Below are positions 23,601 through 33,760 of a DNA stretch of 64,000 nt, piece by piece (the stretch's first letter is position 1; every line of letters begins with the position of its first letter). The position numbers were made by a program, and so were the translations under genes. The DNA is taken from assembly GCF_040436345.1 (NCBI RefSeq), contig NC_133218.1, forward strand, positions 28,664,710-28,728,709. Reading direction: 5' to 3'. Under the pieces are notes generated by a model that was not told the origin of the DNA, ran no database searches, and saw only the letters and a list, made by a program, of their open reading frames with translations. This DNA is from Pagrus major (Eukaryota; Chordata; Actinopteri; Spariformes; Sparidae).

Positions 23601-26600
23601 TCAACTAAGCGAGCTAACCACAGAGAAAAATAACTTGAATCGAGTCGTTGAGGAAAAGCTTCAGCTGGAAGATAACTTAAATCAGCTGATGGAACAGAAC
23701 ATCAATCTACAATCTGTTTTAAATCAAGTGATTGAGGAGAAGCTGCTGTTACAAGAGAGCGTAGAGAGTTGTGAAGATGAGGTGGCTTTACTTAAAAAGG
23801 AGAACGAGCGCTCCGAGGGCTCACTAATGTCCTTAGTACAGGAGCTCCAGAGGCTGAAGGAGCTGATCGAGCTGAAGGAGAAGAGGACTGAGGAGGAGAA
23901 CAGAGAGAGGTACAGTTCATCTTCAGCTGCGTTCAACTAAGAAGACTCGTTATAGCTTTTGTGCTGTTAACAAGACTTTTATGTTGTGTCACAGGAGCCA
24001 ACAGTTTGAGGCAGAGCAGGCAGAACTGCATCAGAAACTGGCAGCCTTACAGAAGGAGCTGGTGGTGTTGAAGCAGCAGTATGATGCACTGCTACAGCAG
24101 GTGGGCCAACAACACGGCCTCATACAGCAGCTCTCAGAATCGCAGTCAACCCAGAACTCGGAAGACAAAATCAGCTGCATGGAGTCTACAGAAACTGATG
24201 GTGAGTGTAAGAAGAGTGTAAATGAAACACTGCTGCTACTTTAGTATGAATACATTTATATAAATGTGACTGTTTGCTCAGCAGAAGCAGAAGGACAGAC
24301 TGACATAGAGCCAACACTTGATACAGATCCCGAGTCCCTTCCAGTGAAAGAAGAGCTGACCCCAGCGGTGTCTGAGCACCAGTCTGACGAGGCTTTCAGG
24401 TACAATGAGTTTTGTCAAAGCTCAAATGCACAAATATAATTGTTTTGTTATGTGGTACATGAATCTGATCCCCCTCAACCCTGTTAGTGAGACAGAGCTG
24501 GTCTTCAAGGAGGACACCAATGAGTCGGCGATGATCCAGGAACAATCGGACAATGAGAAGGAGGCGTGTGTGGCCATTGTAGAGGAAATGGGTGGTAATG
24601 AGGAGGAGCAGCAGCAGCAGACCTTAGACCAGGTGGATGATAATTATTATAATGTGTATTTGTGCTTCAGTCATGATGCTTGCATGTGTTGAACATGGGG
24701 ACATTTAGCATACAGCAGCATTTTCATCTCAAAATGTAAATTTGTAAGTTTTTAATTTATGTTTAAATTTATGCTGTCCATACCTCAAATTGTTTAGAAG
24801 TTTATGGTTAAGAGAATGATATTTTTCTGTGAATATGTTTTTATAATACAAACAGAATGACCTTTTTTCATTTTGTCGTCTGTCTCGCAGCTTCCTGAAG
24901 ACAGCAGTAGTCCCCCAGATGTTCTTGAAAGTAAACCTGAAATCTTCTGCCTTTCTCCACCATCTTCCTCTCTTGGTGAGAACAGACAGTTAGAATCCTG
25001 TGGTGAGTAATTGACTGGTGCTTAAGACTGCAGTTTTAATTTCAAAAAAGAAAATATAATTTTCTGCAATAATGCTTTAATCTTTAATCTCCGGCAAAAA
25101 TTCAGCTCAAACCGGTGCGTCGCGCTGAGCAGTTGGGACACAGAAACAATGAAATAAATCAGTGTACTTGCAAATTTAGATGTATTCTCATGCACACTAT
25201 GAATTGTTGCTATAAATCTGAACAATGATGTTTGAATAACTTGTGTATATTCAACCTGTCTATCAGCGACTGAGTCATCCCAGGCACAAGATGACTTCGA
25301 CAATTACAAGGAAACAATTGCAAAACAAGAAGATGAACTCCAGACCCTGCGTGCAGAGTTCGACCTTCTAAAATCCGACCTCGCACTTAGAATGGAGTTG
25401 ACCTCTGAACTAGAAGTTCAAGTTGAAAACCTGGAGAAGAAAGCTCACGCAGCAGAGGAGGAGGCACACGGTGCAGCACATAAACTGAAAATCTTCCTGG
25501 AGGAGAGGAAAGGTGTTGCTGACCAGGTACGGGGAAGAAATTACTGAATGCCGAATACAACTTGAATAATACATGCCATTTCATTATACGGCCACTTAAA
25601 TATAACTGATACCAATACCGGGTGCTTATTTTTCAGTTGGCTCAGCTGTCAGAGGAGAGGGAGACGTTAACTCTGCAGCTCCAAACGTCTAAATGCCAGC
25701 TGGCTGATGTGATGGAGATGCTGGAAGGACTGGAGATGGCCAAAGGTATATACCGAGCCACAACGTGATTTATGAAGGAGTACACAGACTTGAAGGTTTG
25801 CATTGTGTTGTTGTCTGTGATTGATTCGGTGTTTTTCTTTGGTTCTGTAGGCGGATGGGATGAGAAATTCCTTCAGCAGGAGAGTGAGCTGAAGAGGGTT
25901 CGCTCTGAGAAAGCCAACCTGGAGCAGCACATCCTGGGCATGGAGTCTGAGCTGGACACCCTGCAGGACGAAAGGAGCAAGCTGAAGGAGGAGATGGAGA
26001 CCCAGAGGAGGGCTTGTTCGGGCTTAGAGCAGCAGATAGAAACACTCTCAACAGAGGTGAGCTAAAACATCAAAGTACTGTATGTATAAAAGCTAAATTA
26101 ATGTGCATGTGTTGGTGGAAAAGTGAATGTCAAGCATGTCAGTTCTTCCTTGTCCAGATGTTGTTGAACATGAGGCTTACCCACTAATCTGTGTGACACA
26201 ATTATTCTCACTATTCCTCCAGACAAACGAGCTGAGATCTGAACTCGTGTCCTGCACTGAGGAGCGAGATGACCTGAACCAGTCTTTGGGCCAATGGAAG
26301 GAGAAAGTTTACAGTCTAGAGAAGAGCAACTGTGACACCAGAAACTTAATTTCCATCCTGGAGGACGACATCAGAGCAGGGAGGAAGGAGTATGAAGCCC
26401 TTCAAAGCAGCATGGAGAAACTGAAGACAGAGAGGCAACAGGTATGTATGTGGAAAATTCAAGAGACTGACACAGGTCAAGAGAGGCTTTTATTTAGAGT
26501 TGGCTTGCATCGACAGTATAAAGAAATGTGCGTGAATCTATTCACTCATTCCCTTTTCTTCCACTGAAGCTGTTGGAGCAGATTAAGGCGCTGGAGCAGG

Positions 26601-29600
26601 CAATATCCCATCAGAGCGGAGAAAGAGCGGAGCTTATCGGGCAGCTAGACAAGATCACAGAAGACCACACCTCAGCCTATGAGAACACTGAGTCCATGGT
26701 CGGCAAGATACAGGTGAGAGGGATTGTAAGATAACTCGGAGAACCTGTTAGTACAATGCTTGCTCTTTGTTTTGTTAGTTAAAAACAAGATAAAGATTGA
26801 CAACCACCCTAACATACTGATGATGTAGATACAGATAATCAAATAGAAACCCTAATGGACACAAACTTTGTAACCCTTTCATCAAAGATTCTTCAGAGTT
26901 CATAAAATGTTTGATTCCAATCCTTCTCTTTCCCTCCTGTTTTTCCTCAAGGCGTTGGAGGGAGAAGTGTGCCGTCTCTCACAGTCTCTCGAGGCCTCTC
27001 TGCTAGAAAAAGGAGAGATCGCCTCTCGCCTGAACTCCACACAAGATGAGGTCGAGCAGATGAGAACTGGAATTGAAAAGCTCCAGGTCCGCATCGAGTC
27101 GGACGAGAGGAAGAAAAAGAAGATAGGAGAGCTGCTCAAAGGTGACTTTTGACATCCTTTTGAAATAATCTTGAGTTTTGTGAGTTGGTGTTGGCCTAAA
27201 ATATGACTCTTTATCTTGTTAGCTGCTCAGAGAAAGTCTGATTCACTGCAAGATCGCATTGATGCCCTGGAGCGAGAGCGGGAAGACGTAGAGCAAAGTC
27301 TGGAGGAAGCTGTGCTGCAGGTATTCTGATGGAAACACGTGTATGCTAGGAAAAAAACGGATATGTTTTTGCTTGGATCAAAATGGTCAACATTCTCTCA
27401 CCTTGTTTTATGCTCTTCCACAGGCTGAAACAGCCAAAGCTGAGCTGGAGGAGGAAAGGGGAAAGGTACCTTCATATTAATCTGCGTTTCTTTCCTTATC
27501 ATCTAATCGTAAAACATGACATGAAGCAATATATTAACCAGATTTCTCCTCCCTTTCTTACTTTCTGTCATGCTTTTCCTTTCCTCTCCTCCTGACCCTT
27601 AGGTGGAGGAGGAGAAGAGGGAGCTCAGCGACAAACTATCAGAGCTCTCAGCCACGCTGGACGACCTGAGATCTGAGAAAGAACGCATGGAGCGAGAGCT
27701 GGAAACAAAAAACAGAGAGATAGAAGAACTGAAGGCCGCCAAGGAGGAGCTGGAGAGAGGGCTGGAGAGGGCAGAGCTGGATAGAAGAGAGGAAGAGGAA
27801 CGACAGAGAAACATGGTAGAGGAGCTGGAGAAAGGGATGAAAGAGGAAGCGGAGAGGCAAACGAGACAGGTGGATGACCTCCGGGCGCAGCTGGAAGCCT
27901 CTCGGCAGAGAGAGGTCTCCCTCGAACAGAAGAGCGCAGAAACTGAAGAGGACAAAGAGAGGATGCGGTCTCTGTTGGTGGAGGTGGAGAAAGAGAAAAC
28001 GTGTCTGCAGGCTTCTCTGGAGGAGTGGCAGACGGAAGGAGAGAGGCTCCGCTCTCAGGCAGAGGAGTTGGAGAAAGAGAGAAACAACCTGAGGACCAGC
28101 ATTGAGTCTTTGGAAGAAGAAATTAAGGAGCTTAAAACACTCATAAAAGGCAAAGACGAAGAGAGAGAAGAAAATGGACGTCAGGCAGAGGAGAAGGAGA
28201 AACTGCACTCGACCCTGTTTTCTCTAGAACAAGAGCGTGATAACCTGCACTGCTCCCTCGCATCTGTAGAAGAACAGAAAGAAAGACTAGAACAAGAGAG
28301 GGCGAAGTTGGCTGATGAGAAAGAGAAGCTTCTATCTAACCTCTCCTCGATAGAAAAGGAGAAACATGACATGCAACAAACTCTCTCTTCATTAAAACAA
28401 GAGAAGGAAAGAATAGAGGAGGAGAAACAGAAGTTAGAGGCTGAAAAAGAAGAATTAGTGTCTTCACTGTCTTTGATTGAAGTGGAGAAAAATAACTTGT
28501 CTTCAGCTCTGTCTTCTCTGGAACAAGAGAAGCAGAGAGCAGAAGAGGAGAAAGAGAAACTCTCAGAAGAACAAGAGAGACTTCAGTCTGCAGTTTCCTC
28601 TATGGAGAAGGAGGTGGAAACATACAAGCTGTTTGTCGCTAAGCTCAACGAGCAGGTACACACGCATGCTGTTTACTTTGACTTGTTTATGTCACTTTTA
28701 TTTTCAACACATGTTCAAAATGTCAGCGCAGCAGTATGTTACCACAAGCTGTTCGTAAACCATCCTGGAAAACAACAAGCAGCACTAAGCTGAATTTGCC
28801 TGTGGCTTTAACATGAGTGAGTTTAACCATTCAAAGGCTTTAATGGGAAAAGTAAAATAAACGGACACTGGTGTTATCCTTAAAACTGAAGCTGTGCAGA
28901 TGATAACTTTTTATATTTTATTCCACACTTAATCGTCACACTTCCTCTCCACCCATTTCAGGTGTCCGAGCTGACCTCTAACACCGCTCGTCTGTCTAAA
29001 GAGAAAGACTCCGCCCTGAGCAAGATGAGTCTTTGGATGAAGACCTGCAAACAGCTGGAGCAGGAGAAGCAAGATATGTTAAGCAGCTCAGGTGTGAACA
29101 TTTTAACTTTCTAAGTGATTCTGCATTATTTTGAAAACTCGATGACCATGATGTAATTATGTTTTATCATATGCATCTAAGGAGTAGTCGATCAAAAGAA
29201 AATTAATTGGCAAATGATAATTGATTTAATCATTTCAGTCACAATTTTTTGACATTTTGTCGACTAAGTGATTAATTTATTGATCGTAGAAATAATTGGT
29301 TGCAGCTCTACAGACTGTTTTTCTGACTTAAAACAGTAGAGCTATCATAGCATTGGTCTCAGTGCCTACATGTTGTCCATTTACCAAAATGACTTGAAAA
29401 ATATAAAGCATAATAAATTAAACGTGTCACAGTGGACCCATGAAGAGTCTCAGGTTTCCCCATTGTGAACAGATGGTTAACTTTCAGAGGGAATACGCTT
29501 TATTAAAATGTTTCCATTTAGGATGACAAAGCTGCATTGTGCTCTGAAAACACGGATATTAAATCTTTAGAAAGTAAAGCTGAATAATTTTTTTTCACAT

Positions 29601-32600
29601 TCTCACAACAGGTGACAAAAAGACCAGTGAGGAGGCACAGACTGGGGTGAACCAGCCGAAGACGGAGGCAGAGGAGAGAATGAAGGAAGTTGAGGACCTT
29701 AAGACTGCCCTGCAGCAGAAGAGGATGGAGGCAGAAGAAAACACTAAACAGGTGGAGGATCTTAAAGCTGCCCTCGATGAAAGGAAGAAGGAACTAGAAG
29801 AGAGAACAGGAGAGCTGGAGGAGATGAAGAGTGAGTTGGAAGAACTCAACAAACTTGTGGAGGAGAAAAGCAGCGAGGCAGATGAGAGCATGGAGAAATA
29901 CTGCAGCCTGATGGTTCGAGTCCACAAACTGGAAGAGACCAACGATGCACTGACAACGCGGCTGGAGCAGCTCACTGCCACCCAACGTGCTAACGAAGCT
30001 AACGTCCACACCAGCAGCACTGATGGTACTCGCCGCAGGCGCTCAGCAAGGAAGTCCTCCGCCAACCGTCAGGAAGGAAAGCTGAATGACAACACTGAGA
30101 ACACGGCTCCTTCAACACCTCAGAGGTCTCCTCAAGGCTCATCTGCAGGGAAGCGGGGTCACCGTGATATCAGTGATAAAAACGCACAGGAGGCCCTGCA
30201 CAACCTGACAAAGAAGATCAAAGCCAACGCAGTGACGACACCCAAACCAAGAACTGAGCAGGAAGACGAGGAATTCAGACCAGAGGGACTTCCTGAGCTG
30301 GTGCAGAGAGGTACGAATGGTTATTAAGACTCGTAGCTAGGCCTGTCACGATAACAAATTTTGCTGGACGATAAATTGTCCTAGAAATTATTGCGATAAA
30401 CGATAATATTGTCGCTTTGAGACCATTTTTCAACTAATATAATGATAATGGCATAATAATGCAACTACACCCTTTCAAAGATCAATAAACCTTTATTTCT
30501 AAAGAATATTTAACATTGGAATGTGAAAAAGACATTTTAAATATCCAAAATAAATAAAGATGGAGGCTGTGGCCAAAGCAATTGAGCCATGGCCAGCCAG
30601 GTTCCTTACTGCAGCAACAATGTTAGCACCATTGTCTGTAGTGATGCGGAGGCGTGACGGTACACGTGATGATGATGACGTATGTGTTTTTTTTCAAGGT
30701 GTTTCCCTGGTGTCCTCCTGTTAATCTAAACATGTACCAGCTGTCTGTTTATAATCATATGGATGCTGTTATAATGTGTTGTGATTGAGATCCTGACCCA
30801 CCAAACATCCTGGAAAGTGACAAAGTTACGTTTTTCTATAATTTACATAATTACATAATCGCCATCAGTAAACTGGACGCTGTCTGACTATTTCACTCTC
30901 GGGGTTCACTAAGTTCACTGAGTCTTGTCGGGAGGGCTGACCGTCACCATGACAACAGTAACTGACCGTCGCGCGACAGACACTTGGTGAGTTAAAGTTT
31001 TTTGCCGGGGACAGACGCTGTTTTTCGGGCAGAAATGTGACGAAGAGTCGGTCAGACCGACAGGCTGACAGACACTTCTCCACGAATAACTGCGGTATTT
31101 TTTTCCTCACATAAGTTGCCAAAGACACGACCAGTTACTACGTTCCTGTTGTTTGGTCCTGTAACGTTGCTTTGTGGGACATTTATTTTTATTTTGTTGA
31201 GTGAAGGATCTGTACAGTTATCAGACACCAACACCATCAGATCGACACGCCCTCGCTCCGCGCCGCCGGCTCGGTTCGCCTCTGATACCTCCGGAGGCGC
31301 AGCGAAATTTCACCCCTCACCACATCTGAAACGTTCACACAAAGGCGGATGCGGAGAATTGGCGCAGTATCCCCGCATGCAAACGGCTGCGTGAATGGGG
31401 CTAGTGACTGACAAGAGGGTTCTAGTGAGAGACACGAGGAAAACAAACAAGCATGCAAATGGAAATTATCGAGGCCGGCAAAATTATCGAGCTCATTTTA
31501 ATTTATCGTATGATTAATTGATTTATTGATTATCGTGACAGGCCTACTCGTAGCAAGCATAGTTTGTTTTATTTATATGCCATATTCTAGTGGGACGTCT
31601 CGATTTTACATTCTGGCATCACATTTTAGTGAGATAGAGTGCTTCAAAACTTTTTTTAATTATAAGAATGAGCACAGCTATGATGCCTGCAGGCCATAAG
31701 TTGAGTGTCACTGTTCTAGACCCTCCAGCTTTTTGTTTGAGACACAGTTGTGTGTAAATTTACCCGAACAAACAAATGTGCAGTTTCACAAAATGATGAA
31801 TCACTAGGTGGAAAACAAAACTAAAGTTTCTACATCTCGTGAGTTTTTAGTTGCTGTAGCATTAAGAATAGTGACGTTATCATTTGTCCTCTCTCAGGGT
31901 TTGCTGATATTCCTCTGGGGGAGGCCAGTCCATTCATCATGAGGAGAACCACAGTGATGAAGCGCAGCAGTCCTCGGCTGGCTGCCAGACAGGCTGCTTC
32001 CACACCTGACGGCAAGGTGAGCAGCTACTACCATCACACACACACACACACACACACACAGATTCACAGATTATAGTACAGCACCCCTCTCCTGTCGCAG
32101 CAGCTACACAAAGTGAACATTCATGCAGGGCCACTTTATTAGTTACACTAGCATGTCAACACAGTTGCTGAGTTCTTCAAAGCTGCCGTTCATGTTGCTG
32201 TAATATACAATAGACGCATTACACAGTAAAGAACAAGAGAGTGTTGTGCAGTAAAGCAGAGTGTTGTGCACAGTAACTCAGTGGGCTCTGTATAGATGTC
32301 AGCCAGTGTATCTGTGGTGGTGTGTGTCTTTCTGACTACCACATTTTTGCAGACAACTTGACGGAGCAAGAAAAGAACTCAGACTGTGTTGAAATATTAA
32401 TGATGTGAAGTGTGGGGAAAATGCAGCACAGTGTTTGTTGGACTTTCTGAGAGGTTTTGTAGGAAGTTACTCCACAAAAACAGACAGGAGTAGCCAGACC
32501 TACTGGCTCCAGATTGAATATTAATATTACTGTATAAAATGTAATGATGCACATTTATAAATGATGCAAATGGAAAATTTTCAATTGCACCATGGCTCAA

Positions 32601-33151
32601 AATATCATGTGGTCATAAAGTGAAATAGTATCTTTGAGGTCACCATCTGACATCTGAAGGAACCTAGAGACCTAATCAGGGTCAGAGTTCATGATTTCCA
32701 CTGACTTTCTGGGTCAGTGAGTGCACGTGTGTGCATATTGGTTTGTGTTGTAGGGCCCCTAATATGTCTACAGGATATCCTCTCACCTTTTCCAGGTCAG
32801 CTTCTAATCACGTCAGGTCAGCCGAAGTGAACCAGTCGTGTTTGAGAGGATGTAGAGGTTTCAGGTCAGAGAGGTCAAGGGGAAAGAATGTCTCACAGTC
32901 ACTTTTACTCGTGTTCATTTACACTCGAGTGTCACTTCTTTCTATCACAAACACTCCCTACTTTGCTGTTTTCTTGCTCTTTCTTTCACTCACTGTTTTC
33001 ATCTTGTCATCCGTCTCATCTTGCTCTCCCTCCACAGGTTTTGGGGCCCATACCTCTCCTGAGTCCCTCTGCAGACAACTCAATAAATTTAAGGAAGACG
33101 CCAGAGCACAAAGAGAAACAACAGCAAGGAGACAACTGTCACGTTCAGTAG
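16058..33151 (+). CDS. cenpf: Centromere protein F (kinetochore coiled-coil protein)
   Basis: 37 coding exons join in frame to 2802 aa; human CENP-F is about 3100-3200 aa. Family role: a cell-cycle-regulated protein that moves from nuclear matrix and envelope to the outer kinetochore, binds microtubules and recruits NDE1/NDEL1-LIS1 and dynein. The evidence is an N-terminus starting MSWAVEEWKDGLPGKALQ, nearly continuous coiled coil, a conserved dynein-adaptor region and a C-terminus with GFADIPLGEASP, RRTT, SPRLAARQ and a final CHVQ CAAX box. The ATG has A at -3 and sits in the first coding exon. Exon coordinates are given in the five block entries below. All introns are GT-AG. The gene is oriented away from smyd2, with its own cell-cycle promoter. 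Confidence 0.97.
17847..22662 (+). CDS. cenpf: cenpf exons 8-20: central coiled-coil rod (aa 284-1188)
   Basis: Exons 17847-18049, 18180-18305, 18398-18526, 18711-18833, 18978-19113, 19214-19343, 19461-19740, 19912-20118, 20305-20513, 20806-20935, 21304-21582, 21698-22285, 22489-22662. The encoded protein is almost wholly heptad-patterned, rich in E, K, Q and L, with few prolines or aromatics. Introns are mostly 75-500 bp with ordinary donors; several acceptors are AAG or TAG. Mammals encode much of this rod in a few very large exons, so the dense splitting is lineage-specific. Confidence 0.93.
23029..23909 (+). CDS. cenpf: cenpf exon 21: large coiled-coil exon with 14-residue repeats
   Basis: An 881-nt exon encodes residues 1189-1482. 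From about 23220 to 23760 the protein repeats a 14-residue (two-heptad) pattern close to EEK-x-x-LE-x-x-L-x-QLx, for example EEKLQLEDNLNQLM followed by EQNINLQSVLNQVI and then EEKLLLQESV. This indicates local expansion by short in-frame duplications, now diverged. The upstream acceptor is cttttcag/GTC, and the exon ends in AG|gtacag. Confidence 0.93.
23995..27465 (+). CDS. cenpf: cenpf exons 22-33: acidic linker and NDE1-binding-type region (aa 1482-2098)
   Basis: Exons 23995-24200, 24282-24399, 24488-24632, 24891-25002, 25267-25526, 25637-25745, 25851-26056, 26223-26441, 26570-26713, 26952-27141, 27223-27320, 27424-27465. Exons 22-25 encode an acidic, Pro/Ser-rich, non-coiled linker. Exon 28 (GGWDEKFLQQESELKRVRSE) aligns with the human WKERFLDVENELSRIRSEK segment, near the region reported to bind NDE1/NDEL1. 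Exon 31 (LLEKGEIASRLNSTQDEVEQ, GIEKLQVRIESDE) matches the human block that is duplicated as two 177-aa repeats; only one copy is seen here. Exon 33 is only 42 nt. Confidence 0.92.
27603..28655 (+). CDS. cenpf: cenpf exon 34: largest exon, 42-residue repeats (aa 2099-2449)
   Basis: A 1053-nt phase-0 exon encodes 351 residues of extremely charged coiled coil. At 28218-28343, 28344-28469 and 28470-28595 there are three consecutive 126-nt units, each 42 residues (six heptads), ending SNL, SSL and SAV, with motifs such as SLEQEK and EEEK-x-KL. A fourth, partial unit begins at 28596 (SSMEKEVETYKL). Long open frames on the opposite strand here are shadows of the GA-rich coding strand. Confidence 0.93.
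28962..33151 (+). CDS. cenpf: cenpf exons 35-38: conserved C-terminus with CAAX box (aa 2450-2802)
   Basis: Exons 28962-29091, 29612-30310, 31898-32016, 33038-33151. MKTCKQLEQEK matches human IKSCKQLEEEK, and EKYCSLMVRVHKLEETND matches human DKYCSLLISHEKLEKA. A basic tract RRRRSARK plus KRGHRD and KKIK probably form nuclear localisation signals. EFRPEGLPELVQRG, GFADIPLGEASP, RRTT and SPRLAARQ are the family's C-terminal signature. The last four residues, CHVQ, correspond to human CKVQ, the farnesylation site. Intron 36 (30311-31897) contains a hAT transposon. Confidence 0.95.
29180..29325 (+). repeat. AT-rich interspersed repeat in cenpf intron 35
   Basis: It contains gaaaattaattggcaa, gataattgatttaatcat, tttcagtcac and ataattggttgcagctcta. 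These share order and wording with the repeat at 1228-1420 in front of smyd2, so the two are copies of one dispersed family, with a shorter middle here. Confidence 0.55.
30338..31546 (-). mobile_element. hAT-superfamily DNA transposon, internally deleted
   Basis: The ends are perfect 17-bp inverted repeats, TAGGCCTGTCACGATAA at 30338-30354 and its complement at 31530-31546. An 8-bp target duplication CTCGTAGC flanks it at 30330-30337 and 31547-31554; eight bases is the hAT hallmark. Subterminal CGATAA/TTATCG words recur at least four times at each end, the usual transposase-binding arrangement. On the minus strand, about 30561-30656 encodes RITTDNGANIVAAVRN, a hAT transposase catalytic-core motif. 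The rest of the transposase is missing, so the 1209-bp copy is non-autonomous. It lies inside cenpf intron 36 in antisense orientation. Confidence 0.92.
30561..30656 (-). pseudogene. hAT transposase catalytic-core fragment
   Basis: About 32 codons read RLRITTDNGANIVAAVRN, then LAGHGSIALATAS. The TDN-x-AN-x-V motif is typical of the ZBED/hAT transposase core, including a catalytic aspartate. There is no start, DNA-binding domain or C-terminal dimerisation domain around it, so it is a remnant left by internal deletion. Confidence 0.75.
32034..32060. repeat. (CA)n microsatellite in cenpf intron 37
   Basis: About 13 uninterrupted CA units begin 17 bp after the exon 37 donor. The intron's remaining 1 kb shows no recognisable feature. 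Confidence 0.9.
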
Positions 33152-33760
33152 ATCGATGTTCACACTCGCACACAGTCTTGCACTTGTGATTTATTTGTAG
33201 AAATACACACATGCACACTCGTAAACACAAAATATTACCACTTCACTTGTTTTTTTTTTTCTAAAGACACTTTTTTTTGTTGTGATGCCTGTTCGTTCCT
33301 CCGTCTTCATCTCTTCACTTCTCTTTGTGTCTTTATCACTGGTTCTTTATTTTCTTTTGTACTGTTCTTGTTGTGTAAGAAATCTTTTGATCTTTGTACA
33401 TACTATTGGAAATATACAGCAGTAACCGCTATGCTTCATCCATCTATTAGTCCTGTAACATGTTCGATTGCTAATGGCAGCTAAGATTTTGTAGATTTTC
33501 TCCTGTTTTTACTTTCTAGATATTTTTATAGTTGAAGACAAGAAAAGAAATATGTCTTTAATTCACTTTTGTTTTGACACTTTGCTTTCTTACTGATCTG
33601 TGCAACAAATGCGAAAAGCAGGTCTGTATTTTCAGTTTGTTTTTTTAGTCATGTATAGATCGATGCCATTGATCATTGTAAATAGTTAAAAATTGCCCTT
33701 TTTACTAAACCTTTTTTAACTGTCTTTGTGTGGTGTCTTTGTCACATACATGGGTGTGTT
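33152..33760 (+). other. cenpf: cenpf 3' untranslated region (probable)
   Basis: The sequence after the stop is T-rich and lacks open frames, as expected for a 3' UTR. I see no canonical AATAAA. ACTAAA at 33704-33709, followed by a TG-rich tract (gtctttgtgtggtgtctttg), is the best non-canonical candidate for the end. Confidence 0.35.

Noticed and set aside
27599..28208. Long minus-strand frames (118 and 186 codons) across cenpf exon 34
   Set aside because: Ser/Phe/Leu-rich shadows of the GAG/AAG-rich coding strand, with no start, splice or family support.
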